Shown here piece after piece: positions 1 through 4,711 of a stretch of 5,080 bases of DNA. This stretch comes from Methanoregulaceae archaeon UBA288 (lineage in GTDB: Archaea > Halobacteriota > Methanomicrobia > Methanomicrobiales > Methanospirillaceae), in contig DAEF01000188.1 of assembly GCA_002495225.1 (NCBI GenBank), positions 1 to 5,080 of the forward strand, in the 5' to 3' direction. The notes under the pieces are model-generated. The model ran no database searches. It had not been told where the DNA came from and saw nothing but the letters and a program-made list of their open reading frames with translations. The translations under genes were made by a program, and so were the position numbers. How positions within the stretch are numbered: position 1 is the first letter of the stretch; every line of letters starts with the position of its first letter.

Positions 1-2
1 CG

Positions 3-218
3 CCACTCAGGTCAGTCCTCAATTTCCACGGGGGGCGGGCGCTCGTCGATGAACAGAAGGGCGAGACGCCGGTCGACTACCGGTACTGGAAGGAGCACGG
101 CTGGCTCGATCCCGGGGCGAGGTACTATACCGATTCGCCGGTCAACCCCGCGTACACCGCCATCGGCCGGATCGTGGAGTTCGTGATGCGGCGCGCGATC
201 CGGATGGACTGGATGTAG
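3..218 (+). CDS. C-terminal fragment of an unidentified protein, possibly flavodoxin-like oxidoreductase
   Basis: This is the 3' end of a gene that begins before the window. The frame is open from the left edge to a TAG at 216-218 and gives 71 residues. The visible tail reads like a folded protein: a short strand-like stretch (VLNFHGGRALVDEQKG), an aromatic segment (VDYRYWKEHGWL), then YYTDSPVNP and a closing amphipathic helix IGRIVEFVMRRAIRMDWM. Codon third positions are nearly all G or C, as in the other genes here. The tail is reminiscent of flavodoxin / NADPH-dependent FMN reductase family proteins of methanogens, but this is from memory of general style and no FMN-binding loop lies inside the fragment, so the function is a weak guess. 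It is convergent with the next supported gene, 887 bases away. A T-rich stretch that could end its transcript lies 36 bases after the stop. Confidence 0.72.
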   Translation, partial: PLRSVLNFHGGRALVDEQKGETPVDYRYWKEHGWLDPGARYYTDSPVNPAYTAIGRIVEFVMRRAIRMDWM

Positions 219-253
219 GAAAGGAACCTCGTCCACCCTGTTTTGGGCCCGGA

Positions 254-263
254 TCTCTTTTCG
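254..263 (+). terminator. Candidate archaeal T-rich terminator
   Basis: A T-tract TTTT at 241-244 is followed by TCTCTTTTCG at 254-263, within 45 bases of the stop codon at 218, in a region otherwise dominated by G and C. Archaeal termination commonly uses T-rich stretches without a hairpin. The same ten bases occur on the minus strand 19 bases after the DUF4332 stop codon. The call is inferred from composition and position only. Confidence 0.3.
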
Positions 264-340
264 CAGCTCCCTCGCAGGGGGAGGGCCCTCGCGCCGCCCC
301 TCCTACAGTGCTCGAGCACGGATTGCCTCCTCCGGGTCCG

Positions 341-350
341 ACAAATTTAG
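341..350 (+). promoter_or_regulatory. Candidate TATA box ahead of the 366-526 remnant
   Basis: ACAAATTTAG is an isolated AT-rich block in very GC-rich surroundings. Its centre lies about 20 bases ahead of the GTG at 366, close to but somewhat shorter than the archaeal TATA-to-start distance of about 26-27 bases expected for a leaderless gene. A perfect 12-base palindrome, GTGCTCGAGCAC (308-319), lies 21 bases upstream of it. This would be the promoter of the broken gene, if it was one. Confidence 0.3.
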
Positions 351-365
351 AACGCTGGCACGCGG

Positions 366-526
366 GTGATACCGTCCGATCACCAGTGGCTCGAGGCGAT
401 CCTGCCGGTGCTCTCCGGCGTGGAGCAACCGGCGAAAGTTTTCATGGACAGGGGCAGTCCGCGAAGGGGAAGCACGTTACGGGCCGGGACCCGAAGGAGG
501 CGTTGTGCCCCGTCACGCTGGCGTAG
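366..526 (+). pseudogene. Frameshifted small gene or gene remnant, function unknown
   Basis: Two adjoining plus-strand segments show coding bias in different frames. From the GTG at 366 to about 452 the product includes DHQWLEAILPVLSGVEQPAK and then VFMDRG. By hand count 24 of 29 third positions are G/C while only about 10 of 29 second positions are, which is the classic signature of GC-rich coding DNA. The bias then moves to the frame that reads GQSAKGKHVTGRDPKEALCP up to a TAG at 524-526, with 23 of 24 third positions G/C. The switch falls at the G run 451-454; one extra G would join them into a single 53-residue product. Beyond this point in the first frame the translation becomes arginine-rich and unlike protein. 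I do not recognise the product. It may be a decayed gene, a sequencing error in a real small gene, or, less likely, a recoding site. A TATA-like block precedes it. Confidence 0.35.
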
Positions 527-596
527 ACCTGGCTCAGTGTCCGCCCCCTCTGCTATGGAGAGGATGCCAGTTCCTTTTCGCGGGGGGCGAAGAGAG

Positions 597-716
597 ATGC
601 CCGAACCGGCTGCCTCGCCGGCCATCGGGCGGCGCGTGCTCGAGGCCGACAGGAAGTTCCTCGCACCGCCGGGATACTGCACGACGACCACCCGGATCCT
701 GACTGGCCCCTGGTGA
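597..716 (+). CDS. Possible 39-residue small ORF
   Basis: An ATG at 597 preceded by the purine-rich GAAGAGAG opens a 39-codon frame ending in TGA at 714-716. Its core reads IGRRVLEADRKFLAPPGY. About 34 of 39 third positions are G or C, but second positions are GC-rich too, so the bias is not decisive. No family is recognised, and no clear promoter is seen directly ahead. It is in the same frame as the first half of the broken gene at 366-452 and could be a further remnant of it, an independent small protein, or chance. Low confidence. Confidence 0.15.
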   Translation: MPEPAASPAIGRRVLEADRKFLAPPGYCTTTTRILTGPW

Positions 717-1105
717 CCCGATAGCACGATCTTTTCTGAACGGCACGCCCGGACCACTGGACCGGTTCGTGCACCGCGGTGGAGCGGCGTCCCGGTCCCC
801 CCATGGTCGTCACGCCCCCGGGCGCCGGGATGTCTCTGCTTTCCCGTCTGACGGCGTGATAGTTGGGGGTGTTGACCCGGGCGCGCGCCCACCAACCCGG
901 CGCCGGGTGCCCGAAAGGGCCTCCGGCCGCGACGGGCGACGGAGGGGTGCCTTTGCGGGGACTTTGAATCAGCGGCATGCTGAGAAAAGGGGTGATGCCG
1001 GGGTCATTCGGCGCCGGACGTACTGACCGGTCCCACGGTGCCGATCCGGCCGGGGGCGACGTGTTTCCGGGGGGTCGGGACCCCCGGGCGATCAGGGCGG
1101 ACCCG
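717..1105. other. GC-rich stretch without a recognisable gene
   Basis: No frame on either strand gives a product resembling a known family. Open frames here are arginine- and proline-rich, as expected from GC-rich noncoding DNA. It contains two neighbouring perfect palindromes, GGGCGCGCGCCC (879-890) and ACCCGGCGCCGGGT (895-908), which are of a length expected by chance at this base composition, and a hairpin just after the next gene's stop, listed separately. It forms most of the gap between two convergent genes. Confidence 0.5.
1070..1085 (-). terminator. Hairpin downstream of the PPOX-family gene
   Basis: GGGGGTCGGGACCCCC can form a 6-base-pair stem with a four-base loop, extendable with a bulge. 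It lies 20 bases after the TCA (minus-strand TGA) at 1106-1108. No T-tract follows on the minus strand, so an intrinsic bacterial-type terminator is not supported; it could serve as a 3' end structure. Such hairpins are not rare at this base composition. Confidence 0.22.
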
Positions 1106-1525
1106 TCAGATCGAGTGCTCCCAGCCCTGGCCCATGTCGATCAGCGGCCGGATCTCGGTGACCTCGAAGGTCGCGAGGGCCTTGATCATGGAGGCAACGG
1201 CCTCGCCGGCGACCTTCATCATCTCCGCGAGGTACGCGTCGAGCGCCGGGCCGGCGGTGACCAGGTCGGTGAGCTTCAGGTACACCCGGATCCCCTTCCA
1301 GTCCGTGAACGCTGCCGCGGGCTCCATGATCATGAAGACCGCGTTCGGGTTCTCGCGGAGGTTCCCGAACGTCCGGTTCGCCCCCATGCCGATGACCACG
1401 GTCTTCTCGTCGGTCATGCGCGGGGAGCCCATCACGGCCATGTCGACCCTGCCGTCCTTGCTGGCCGTGCCGATCATACCGATGCGGGGCTGTTTGTTGA
1501 AGTAGTCCATCAGCTGCGACGTCAT
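1106..1525 (-). CDS. Pyridoxamine 5'-phosphate oxidase-family FMN-binding split-barrel protein
   Basis: A 139-residue protein of the small PPOX-like/FDOR split beta-barrel class, which bind FMN or F420 and carry out or sense redox reactions; the substrate cannot be told. An N-terminal helix (MTSQLMDYFNKQPR, 1-14) leads into the paired strands GMIGTASKDGRVDMAVMGSP (16-35), then VVIGMGANRTFGNLRENPN (43-61), typical of the flavin-phosphate-binding turn in this family, VFMIME (63-68) and WKGIRVYLKLTDLV (76-89). A helix follows (93-117), and the last strand is FEVTEIRPLID (120-130). Length fits a complete single-domain member. ATG 1525 is preceded by GAGGGA four to five bases upstream and by a TATA/BRE-like element about 46 bases upstream; the open frame continues upstream, but that part is arginine-rich and unlike protein. 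True PdxH is longer and unlikely here; many archaeal homologues are uncharacterised cytoplasmic flavoproteins. Confidence 0.9.
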   Translation of the reverse strand: MTSQLMDYFNKQPRIGMIGTASKDGRVDMAVMGSPRMTDEKTVVIGMGANRTFGNLRENPNAVFMIMEPAAAFTDWKGIRVYLKLTDLVTAGPALDAYLAEMMKVAGEAVASMIKALATFEVTEIRPLIDMGQGWEHSI

Positions 1526-1566
1526 GATTCCCTCTTCGGACAGTCCGACTTCTTCTCCGTGGTCGA

Positions 1567-1580
1567 GGTTAAATCTTCCG
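1567..1580 (-). promoter_or_regulatory. TATA/BRE-like promoter of the PPOX-family gene
   Basis: Read on the minus strand, CGGAAGATTTAACC combines a purine-rich BRE-like GGAAG with an ATTTAA core, the only AT-rich block in this part of the gap. The core centre at about 1571 predicts a transcript start near 1545, leaving a leader of about 20 bases that contains the GAGGGA ribosome-binding site. The spacing fits archaeal promoters well. Confidence 0.5.
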
Positions 1581-1984
1581 CGTCTGTCGTGGCCTTTCGC
1601 GCGGGCCCGGGTAGGGGGACAGCGGGGCGCAGGAACGGCAGGCACGGGCGTGCTGCTTCGCCACCCCGCGGGCCGCGGTCGATCACCGCGGCGGGCGTGC
1701 CTGTCTCTGGACCGGGCGGCGCCCGCGCCCCATGGAACGCTATCCCCCGAACGAACGCCCGGATCGCCCGGGATCTCTCCGCCGGCCCGGGGACCTCGAC
1801 GCCGGCACGCACGCTTTTCCGGCGCCGTCCCGGCTGCACTCTCCTCCTCGATCGCCGTCGTCGACTCGCCGTCGAAGACCCGCACCCCGGGTCATCCCCC
1901 TCGATGGGGCGTGGTGACTGCAGGCGTCACGGTCGAAGGCCGCCCGCCGCGACCGGGCTTCGCCGGACCGTTTCCACGACCCCC
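1581..1984. other. 404-base gap without a recognisable gene
   Basis: This lies between the promoter of the PPOX-family gene and the stop of the PH-like gene, both minus strand. Frames are open on both strands but give low-complexity Arg/Pro/Gly-rich products with no family resemblance. A short minus-strand stretch (about 1885-1808) reads VFDGESTTAIEEESAAGTAP with GC-rich third positions and then loses protein character; it could be a tiny remnant. No T-rich terminator is seen after the PH-like gene. Confidence 0.5.
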
Positions 1985-2374
1985 TCAGCCGCCCCGATTT
2001 TCCCGGACGAGCGGGCCGAGGAGCTGCACGAGGCGCGAGAGCCGGCCGCGGCGGAGCGCACTCTCGACGAGCGTCAGCTCCTTCTCGCCATCCGTCGTCC
2101 AGTACCTGATCCGGACGGCCCTGCCAGCGATGGAACGCACCGGTTCCACGGCCAGGATCCCCGGCAGCGAAAGATCGAAGACCGGCTTTGTGCGTCGGCC
2201 GAGGACGCCGAACGGCCCGGGCAGCGTCCCCACGCCGTAGATCCGCCGGCTGGTCAGGACGACCTCGGTGCTGTCCTGTCGGGTCCAGGAGACGGGGTCG
2301 GGCGGTGAGAACGAGACCGAGATCCCCACCGGGCCGAACCGGTAGAGCTCCTCTTCGTCTCCCCCCGTGTCCAT
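1985..2374 (-). CDS. Small PH/GRAM-like domain protein, function unknown
   Basis: A 129-residue soluble protein with no signal peptide or membrane segment. The pattern is that of a lone PH/GRAM-like barrel: strands GPVGISVSFS (14-23), TEVVLTSRRIYGV (36-48), a variable loop, KPVFDLSLPGILAVEPVRS (63-81), RAVRIRYWTTDGEKELTLVE (85-104), and a closing helix LSRLVQLLGPLVREN (112-126). The sequence 'expressed strand, LTSRRIYGV, then P-L-x-x-I-x-x-V-E' is what archaeal PH-like proteins and the PH-like part of archaeal CheF (DUF439) look like; CheF itself is much longer, so this is only a fold suggestion. Start choice is uncertain: ATG 2374 is used, but an in-frame GTG at 2380 (two residues longer) sits five bases from GGATGGTG and is equally plausible. 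The frame stays open upstream to 2521 with a Pro/Gly-rich, unlikely N-terminus. A palindrome and TATA-like element lie upstream. Confidence 0.72.
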   Translation of the reverse strand: MDTGGDEEELYRFGPVGISVSFSPPDPVSWTRQDSTEVVLTSRRIYGVGTLPGPFGVLGRRTKPVFDLSLPGILAVEPVRSIAGRAVRIRYWTTDGEKELTLVESALRRGRLSRLVQLLGPLVRENRGG

Positions 2375-2479
2375 ACACACGGTGACACCATCCTGCACAA
2401 AACGGTTCCTCTGCCTACCGTCCACCCCGGGCACTCTCGGCCACAGAAGCGATGGAGCATGACCTGGTCCACCGAGCAG

Positions 2480-2499
2480 TATCACTGGTGGCAGTGATA
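2480..2499 (-). promoter_or_regulatory. Candidate operator: 8-base inverted repeat at predicted transcript start
   Basis: TATCACTG and CAGTGATA form a perfect inverted repeat with a four-base spacer (20 bases in all). The arms are half A/T in a GC-rich region, so chance is less likely than for the GC palindromes elsewhere. It begins about 20 bases downstream of the TATA-like block at 2519-2527, where transcription of the PH-like gene would start, and lies about 105 bases ahead of its ATG. Either a repressor site for a dimeric regulator or a 5' leader hairpin would fit. Confidence 0.4.
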
Positions 2500-2518
2500 G
2501 AGGCACCGGCCCCGCATT

Positions 2519-2528
2519 CAAAATATCC
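2519..2528 (-). promoter_or_regulatory. Candidate TATA box for the PH-like gene
   Basis: On the minus strand GGATATTTTG is a clear AT-rich block in the 2375-2680 gap. It predicts a transcript start near 2497, inside the palindrome at 2480-2499, and a leader of about 120 bases, which is long for an archaeon. It also overlaps the first ATG (2521) of the open frame, arguing against that ATG as the start. Confidence 0.38.
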
Positions 2529-2652
2529 CATCAAGTGCCGGGTCATCCCTGTGATCGCGGTGGTCCGTCGAATCAGGGGGCGCTAAACGGTGCGGGCGGG
2601 CCCTGGCGGCAGCCAGACGATCTCCGTGGCGAATGCCCGGCGCGAACCAGCT

Positions 2653-2665
2653 CGAAAAGAGAAGG
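2653..2665 (-). terminator. Candidate T-rich terminator of the DUF4332 gene
   Basis: On the minus strand CCTTCTCTTTTCG lies about 16-28 bases after the TGA at 2681-2683 and is the longest pyrimidine/T-rich run in the area. It shares TCTCTTTTCG with the stretch after the first gene. The position is right for an archaeal T-tract terminator. Confidence 0.33.
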
Positions 2666-2680
2666 GTGTTTCCCCGGGTG

Positions 2681-3082
2681 TCAGTAGGTGACGATCCGCG
2701 GCAGCGCCTTTGCTTCCTCGACCCACGACTGGACCTGCGACAGGGTCGGCACCTTCCTGACCAGGTTCCTTGCCCCGTTCACCTCCTGCATCTTCGCCTC
2801 CAGGTTGCCGGGCACGCGTTTCGAGAGCTCCACGACCGTGTCGACGCCGGCCGCTTCGAGGAGCTCGGAGTACTGTCGGCCGATCCCCCGTATGCGGAAC
2901 AGGTCGGCGATGTTCACCCACCTGAGGACCAGGGCGGCGGAGATGCCTGTGGCGGCAACGATCTCCTTCCGACCCTTCGCGGTCGCTCCCTTCCCGAGCA
3001 GGCCCTCGACCGTCGTGATTCCGGCCTCGGCCAGCTTGGCCTCGTACGCAGGCCCGATTCCCTCGATCTCGATGACTTTCAC
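2681..3082 (-). CDS. DUF4332-type tandem helix-hairpin-helix protein
   Basis: A complete 133-residue cytoplasmic protein made of two helix-hairpin-helix-like units, as in the DUF4332 family. The first unit carries IEGIGPAYEAKLAEAGITTV (6-25) followed by EGLLGKGATAKGRKEIVAATG (26-46). The second carries FRIRGIGRQYSELLEAAGVD (62-81) followed by VVELSKRVPGNLEAKMQEVN (83-102). The I-x-G-I-G turn with a following A-G-[IV] is the characteristic element; it is related to HhH modules that bind DNA backbone or act as protein-protein adaptors. The biochemical role of DUF4332 proteins is not established, so nucleic-acid binding is an inference. The final helix (114-127) runs to VTY. GTG 3082 is chosen because GGAG lies eight bases upstream and the family begins directly with the K-V-I-E-I-E-G-I-G segment; an earlier in-frame GTG overlaps that GGAG. 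It is a single-gene unit, 300 bases from its downstream neighbour. Confidence 0.9.
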   Translation of the reverse strand: MKVIEIEGIGPAYEAKLAEAGITTVEGLLGKGATAKGRKEIVAATGISAALVLRWVNIADLFRIRGIGRQYSELLEAAGVDTVVELSKRVPGNLEAKMQEVNGARNLVRKVPTLSQVQSWVEEAKALPRIVTY

Positions 3083-3120
3083 GGTCCACACTCCATTCGT
3101 TATTTCGATGGTCGATTGGC

Positions 3121-3134
3121 ACGCGAATTGATGA
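3121..3134 (-). promoter_or_regulatory. Weak promoter candidate for the DUF4332 gene
   Basis: On the minus strand TCATCAATTCGCGT is mildly AT-rich and centred about 47 bases ahead of GTG 3082, predicting a leader of about 20 bases that includes the GGAG. A second AT-rich block, CGAAATAACG (3098-3107), is too close to the start to be the TATA box of a transcript carrying that ribosome-binding site. Neither resembles a strong TATA box. Confidence 0.2.
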
Positions 3135-3610
3135 ACCTTGCCATACGCGCCTGGCCCGGTGTCCGTCCGGGCGTGCCGTCGGCCAGCTCTTCCCGGGCAC
3201 GGGCGGCGGGCAGGCATGAGCGAGCCACCCGGCAGTGAGGCGAGGGCGTCCGCGACCCCCACCGCACCCCCACTTCCAGGGCCCGGCCGGCCCGGGTGGA
3301 CCTTGTCGGCATCGCCAGAGTGACGGCGGACACGTCCAGCCCCCTCCCGCGCGAATAACGGATGAAGAGAGGACCCGCGACGCGGTGATCGCCATTCCGC
3401 CCGATCTCGCGTCGGAAGCCGCCCGAATCCGGCGCGCACCGGCCCCCCGGCCGACGGGGACCGGGTGTGCCGGCTCGATCAGCGCGGGCCGGCACCGTTG
3501 TCCGGGGGATGGCCCCCCAAGTCTCCTGATCAGGACCACCCGCCCCGGGGGGTTCGGTCGGGGACACGATCGACGAAAGCCCGAACAGGTCTCTCGAGAG
3601 CAGTGTCGTG
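3135..3610. other. Divergent intergenic region without a recognisable gene
   Basis: This lies between the divergent DUF4332 and membrane-protein genes. Long open frames run through on both strands but their products are Arg/Pro/Gly-rich and match nothing known. One plus-strand stretch at 3358-3432 reads ITDEERTRDAVIAIPPDLAS with coding-like composition, lacks a start, and quickly loses protein character; it may be a remnant. Apart from the promoter of the membrane protein at its right end, no regulatory site stands out. Confidence 0.5.
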
Positions 3611-3621
3611 AAGGTTATACC
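3609..3621 (+). promoter_or_regulatory. TATA/BRE-like promoter giving a leaderless transcript
   Basis: TGAAGGTTATACC holds a purine-rich BRE-like GAAGG followed by TTATAC. The core centre at about 3617 is 27 bases before the GTG at 3645, exactly the archaeal TATA-to-transcript-start distance. No convincing Shine-Dalgarno sequence lies between them. A leaderless mRNA starting at or next to the GTG is therefore predicted. Confidence 0.5.
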
Positions 3622-3644
3622 ATGGGCGGGCACACCTGGGAAAT

Positions 3645-4460
3645 GTGGAGAGGGCGTCTGCTGCACCGGGGATCGTCGCCGGTGCCCTGTTCAGTGGTGT
3701 CGCGGGCATGGTGTACATTCTCCTGCTCCACGAACCGGGGTCCCTCTTCTATTCTTTCGCTGCCCTGGTCTTTTTCGGCGGTCCGCTTGTCGGCGGAACG
3801 ATCGGCGCCGCCCGGTCCCACGAACCGCGATGCCGGGCCTTTCTCGTGTCGGCCGGCACCGTCTTCGCCGCAGCGCTCGTGCTGTTCTTCGTCACCCACG
3901 CGGTCCTGCCTCAGTTCGATCGCACGAGCGTGCAGCTCCCGGAGTCCTGCAGCTGTTTTGCCGGCAGCCATCCTCCTCCCGCGCTCGCCTACGAACTTTC
4001 GGGCACGGGGACCGGCGTGCTGGTCGGCGACAGTGACCTGACGGCAGTGGTCGCGATGATCGATCGTTCCAGGGCGCCGTACGCGAGCACCGTCCACGTC
4101 GTGAACAAAAGCGACAACCGGACCCTCCGGCGCCTGGATTTCCCAAACGACACCATCAGCGCGGCGGTCGACGGGGGCATCGTGTTCCTCTACAACGACA
4201 AACTGGGATACTTCCTCGATGCCCGGACCGGCGACCCGGTACGGAAATTCCTGCTCATCGACAACTTCGGCGGCCTGAGCAGTCGCGAGCGCCCCCTCCT
4301 TCCCGGTGCCCCCGGGGAGCGCAGGCACCTGGAGACCACTGCCGTGATCTCCCTGTGGAGCACCGATGGGACAGTGCGCTCTCGCTCCCGGCTCGCGATG
4401 AACGGGGTTGCGTACAGCTGTTTTGTCGACGGCGTGACCGGGGAGATCCTGGAGCTCTGA
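3645..4460 (+). CDS. Three-helix membrane protein with extracytoplasmic propeller-like domain
   Basis: A 271-residue protein of unknown function. Three hydrophobic helices lie at about 9-29, 34-56 and 65-88. The short first segment and the basic loop RSHEPRCR (57-64) predict an inside N-terminus and an outside C-terminal domain of about 180 residues. Three N-glycosylation sequons, NKS (154), NRT (158) and NDT (168), lie in that domain, agreeing with an exterior location. Two segments resemble the strand-turn-strand of PQQ/beta-propeller blades: YFLDARTGDPV (189-199) and CFVDGVTGEIL (259-269); only a partial propeller would fit, so this is a comparison and not an assignment. GTG 3645 is the first start in the frame after an upstream TGA (3609-3611), and the promoter spacing supports it. 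Cysteines at 63, 102, 104 and 259 are visible; 102 and 104 form a C-x-C. It is convergent with the F420-dependent NADP reductase gene, without evidence of a joint role. Confidence 0.82.
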   Translation: MERASAAPGIVAGALFSGVAGMVYILLLHEPGSLFYSFAALVFFGGPLVGGTIGAARSHEPRCRAFLVSAGTVFAAALVLFFVTHAVLPQFDRTSVQLPESCSCFAGSHPPPALAYELSGTGTGVLVGDSDLTAVVAMIDRSRAPYASTVHVVNKSDNRTLRRLDFPNDTISAAVDGGIVFLYNDKLGYFLDARTGDPVRKFLLIDNFGGLSSRERPLLPGAPGERRHLETTAVISLWSTDGTVRSRSRLAMNGVAYSCFVDGVTGEILEL

Positions 4461-4504
4461 GACGAGCACCCGCGGCGCAGCGAGGCATGCGGCGAGATAG
4501 AGAG

Positions 4505-4540
4505 ATCCCGGACCCGGGATGGGTTCGGGAAGATCGAACC
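4505..4540. repeat. Two adjacent short hairpins in a convergent gap
   Basis: ATCCCGG/CCGGGAT (4505-4511, 4514-4520) and GGTTCG/CGAACC (4522-4527, 4535-4540) are perfect inverted repeats side by side, 45-80 bases after the membrane-protein stop. Lying between convergent genes, they could help define 3' ends of either transcript. No T-tract follows directly, and the rest of the gap 4461-4711 shows only pyrimidine-rich patches (for example around 4607-4622) and no gene. Confidence 0.25.
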
Positions 4541-4711
4541 AGGGATTCATAGGCACGCCCTCGTGGCAACGGGGGGGAGGTCGTCGGCCAACCGGCCGCC
4601 ACCCTCCTGCATCTCTCTCCCTCGGTTCCCCCGTGGCCCGGCCGCCGGCCTCTTTCGCGCCCGCCTCGAAAGGGGTGACCGCCAGTACTGGACAGCCGCC
4701 GGAGGAGGGTC

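Noticed and set aside
879..908. Two adjacent GC-only palindromes, 12 and 14 bases
   Set aside because: At this base composition palindromes of 12-14 bases are expected about one to three times in 5 kb, and no promoter or gene start is next to them.
991..1026. C/D-box sRNA-like pair: GTGATGC and CTGA
   Set aside because: The C box is imperfect, no D' and C' boxes lie between, and the flanks do not form a terminal stem.
977..2308. Long plus-strand open frame (443 codons)
   Set aside because: It runs antisense through two supported minus-strand genes and gives an Arg/Pro/His-rich product with no family resemblance; open antisense frames are common in GC-rich DNA.
2583..3539. Minus-strand open frame over the DUF4332 gene (318 codons)
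   Set aside because: It is a different frame from the clearly recognisable HhH protein, and its product is Gly/Arg/Pro-rich throughout.
3235..4041. Plus-strand open frame overlapping the membrane-protein start
   Set aside because: Only a short piece (about 3358-3432) looks like protein; the rest overlaps the better-supported gene in another frame, and no good start or ribosome-binding site precedes it.
4521..4541. GGTTCG...CGAACC resembling a tRNA T-arm
   Set aside because: Neither strand gives a proper seven-base T-loop with five-base stems, and no acceptor, D or anticodon arm surrounds it; a simple hairpin is enough.
4682..4691. CCAGTACTGG palindrome after the F420-dependent NADP reductase stop
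   Set aside because: Ten bases with no loop and no T-tract is too little to call a terminator or a binding site.
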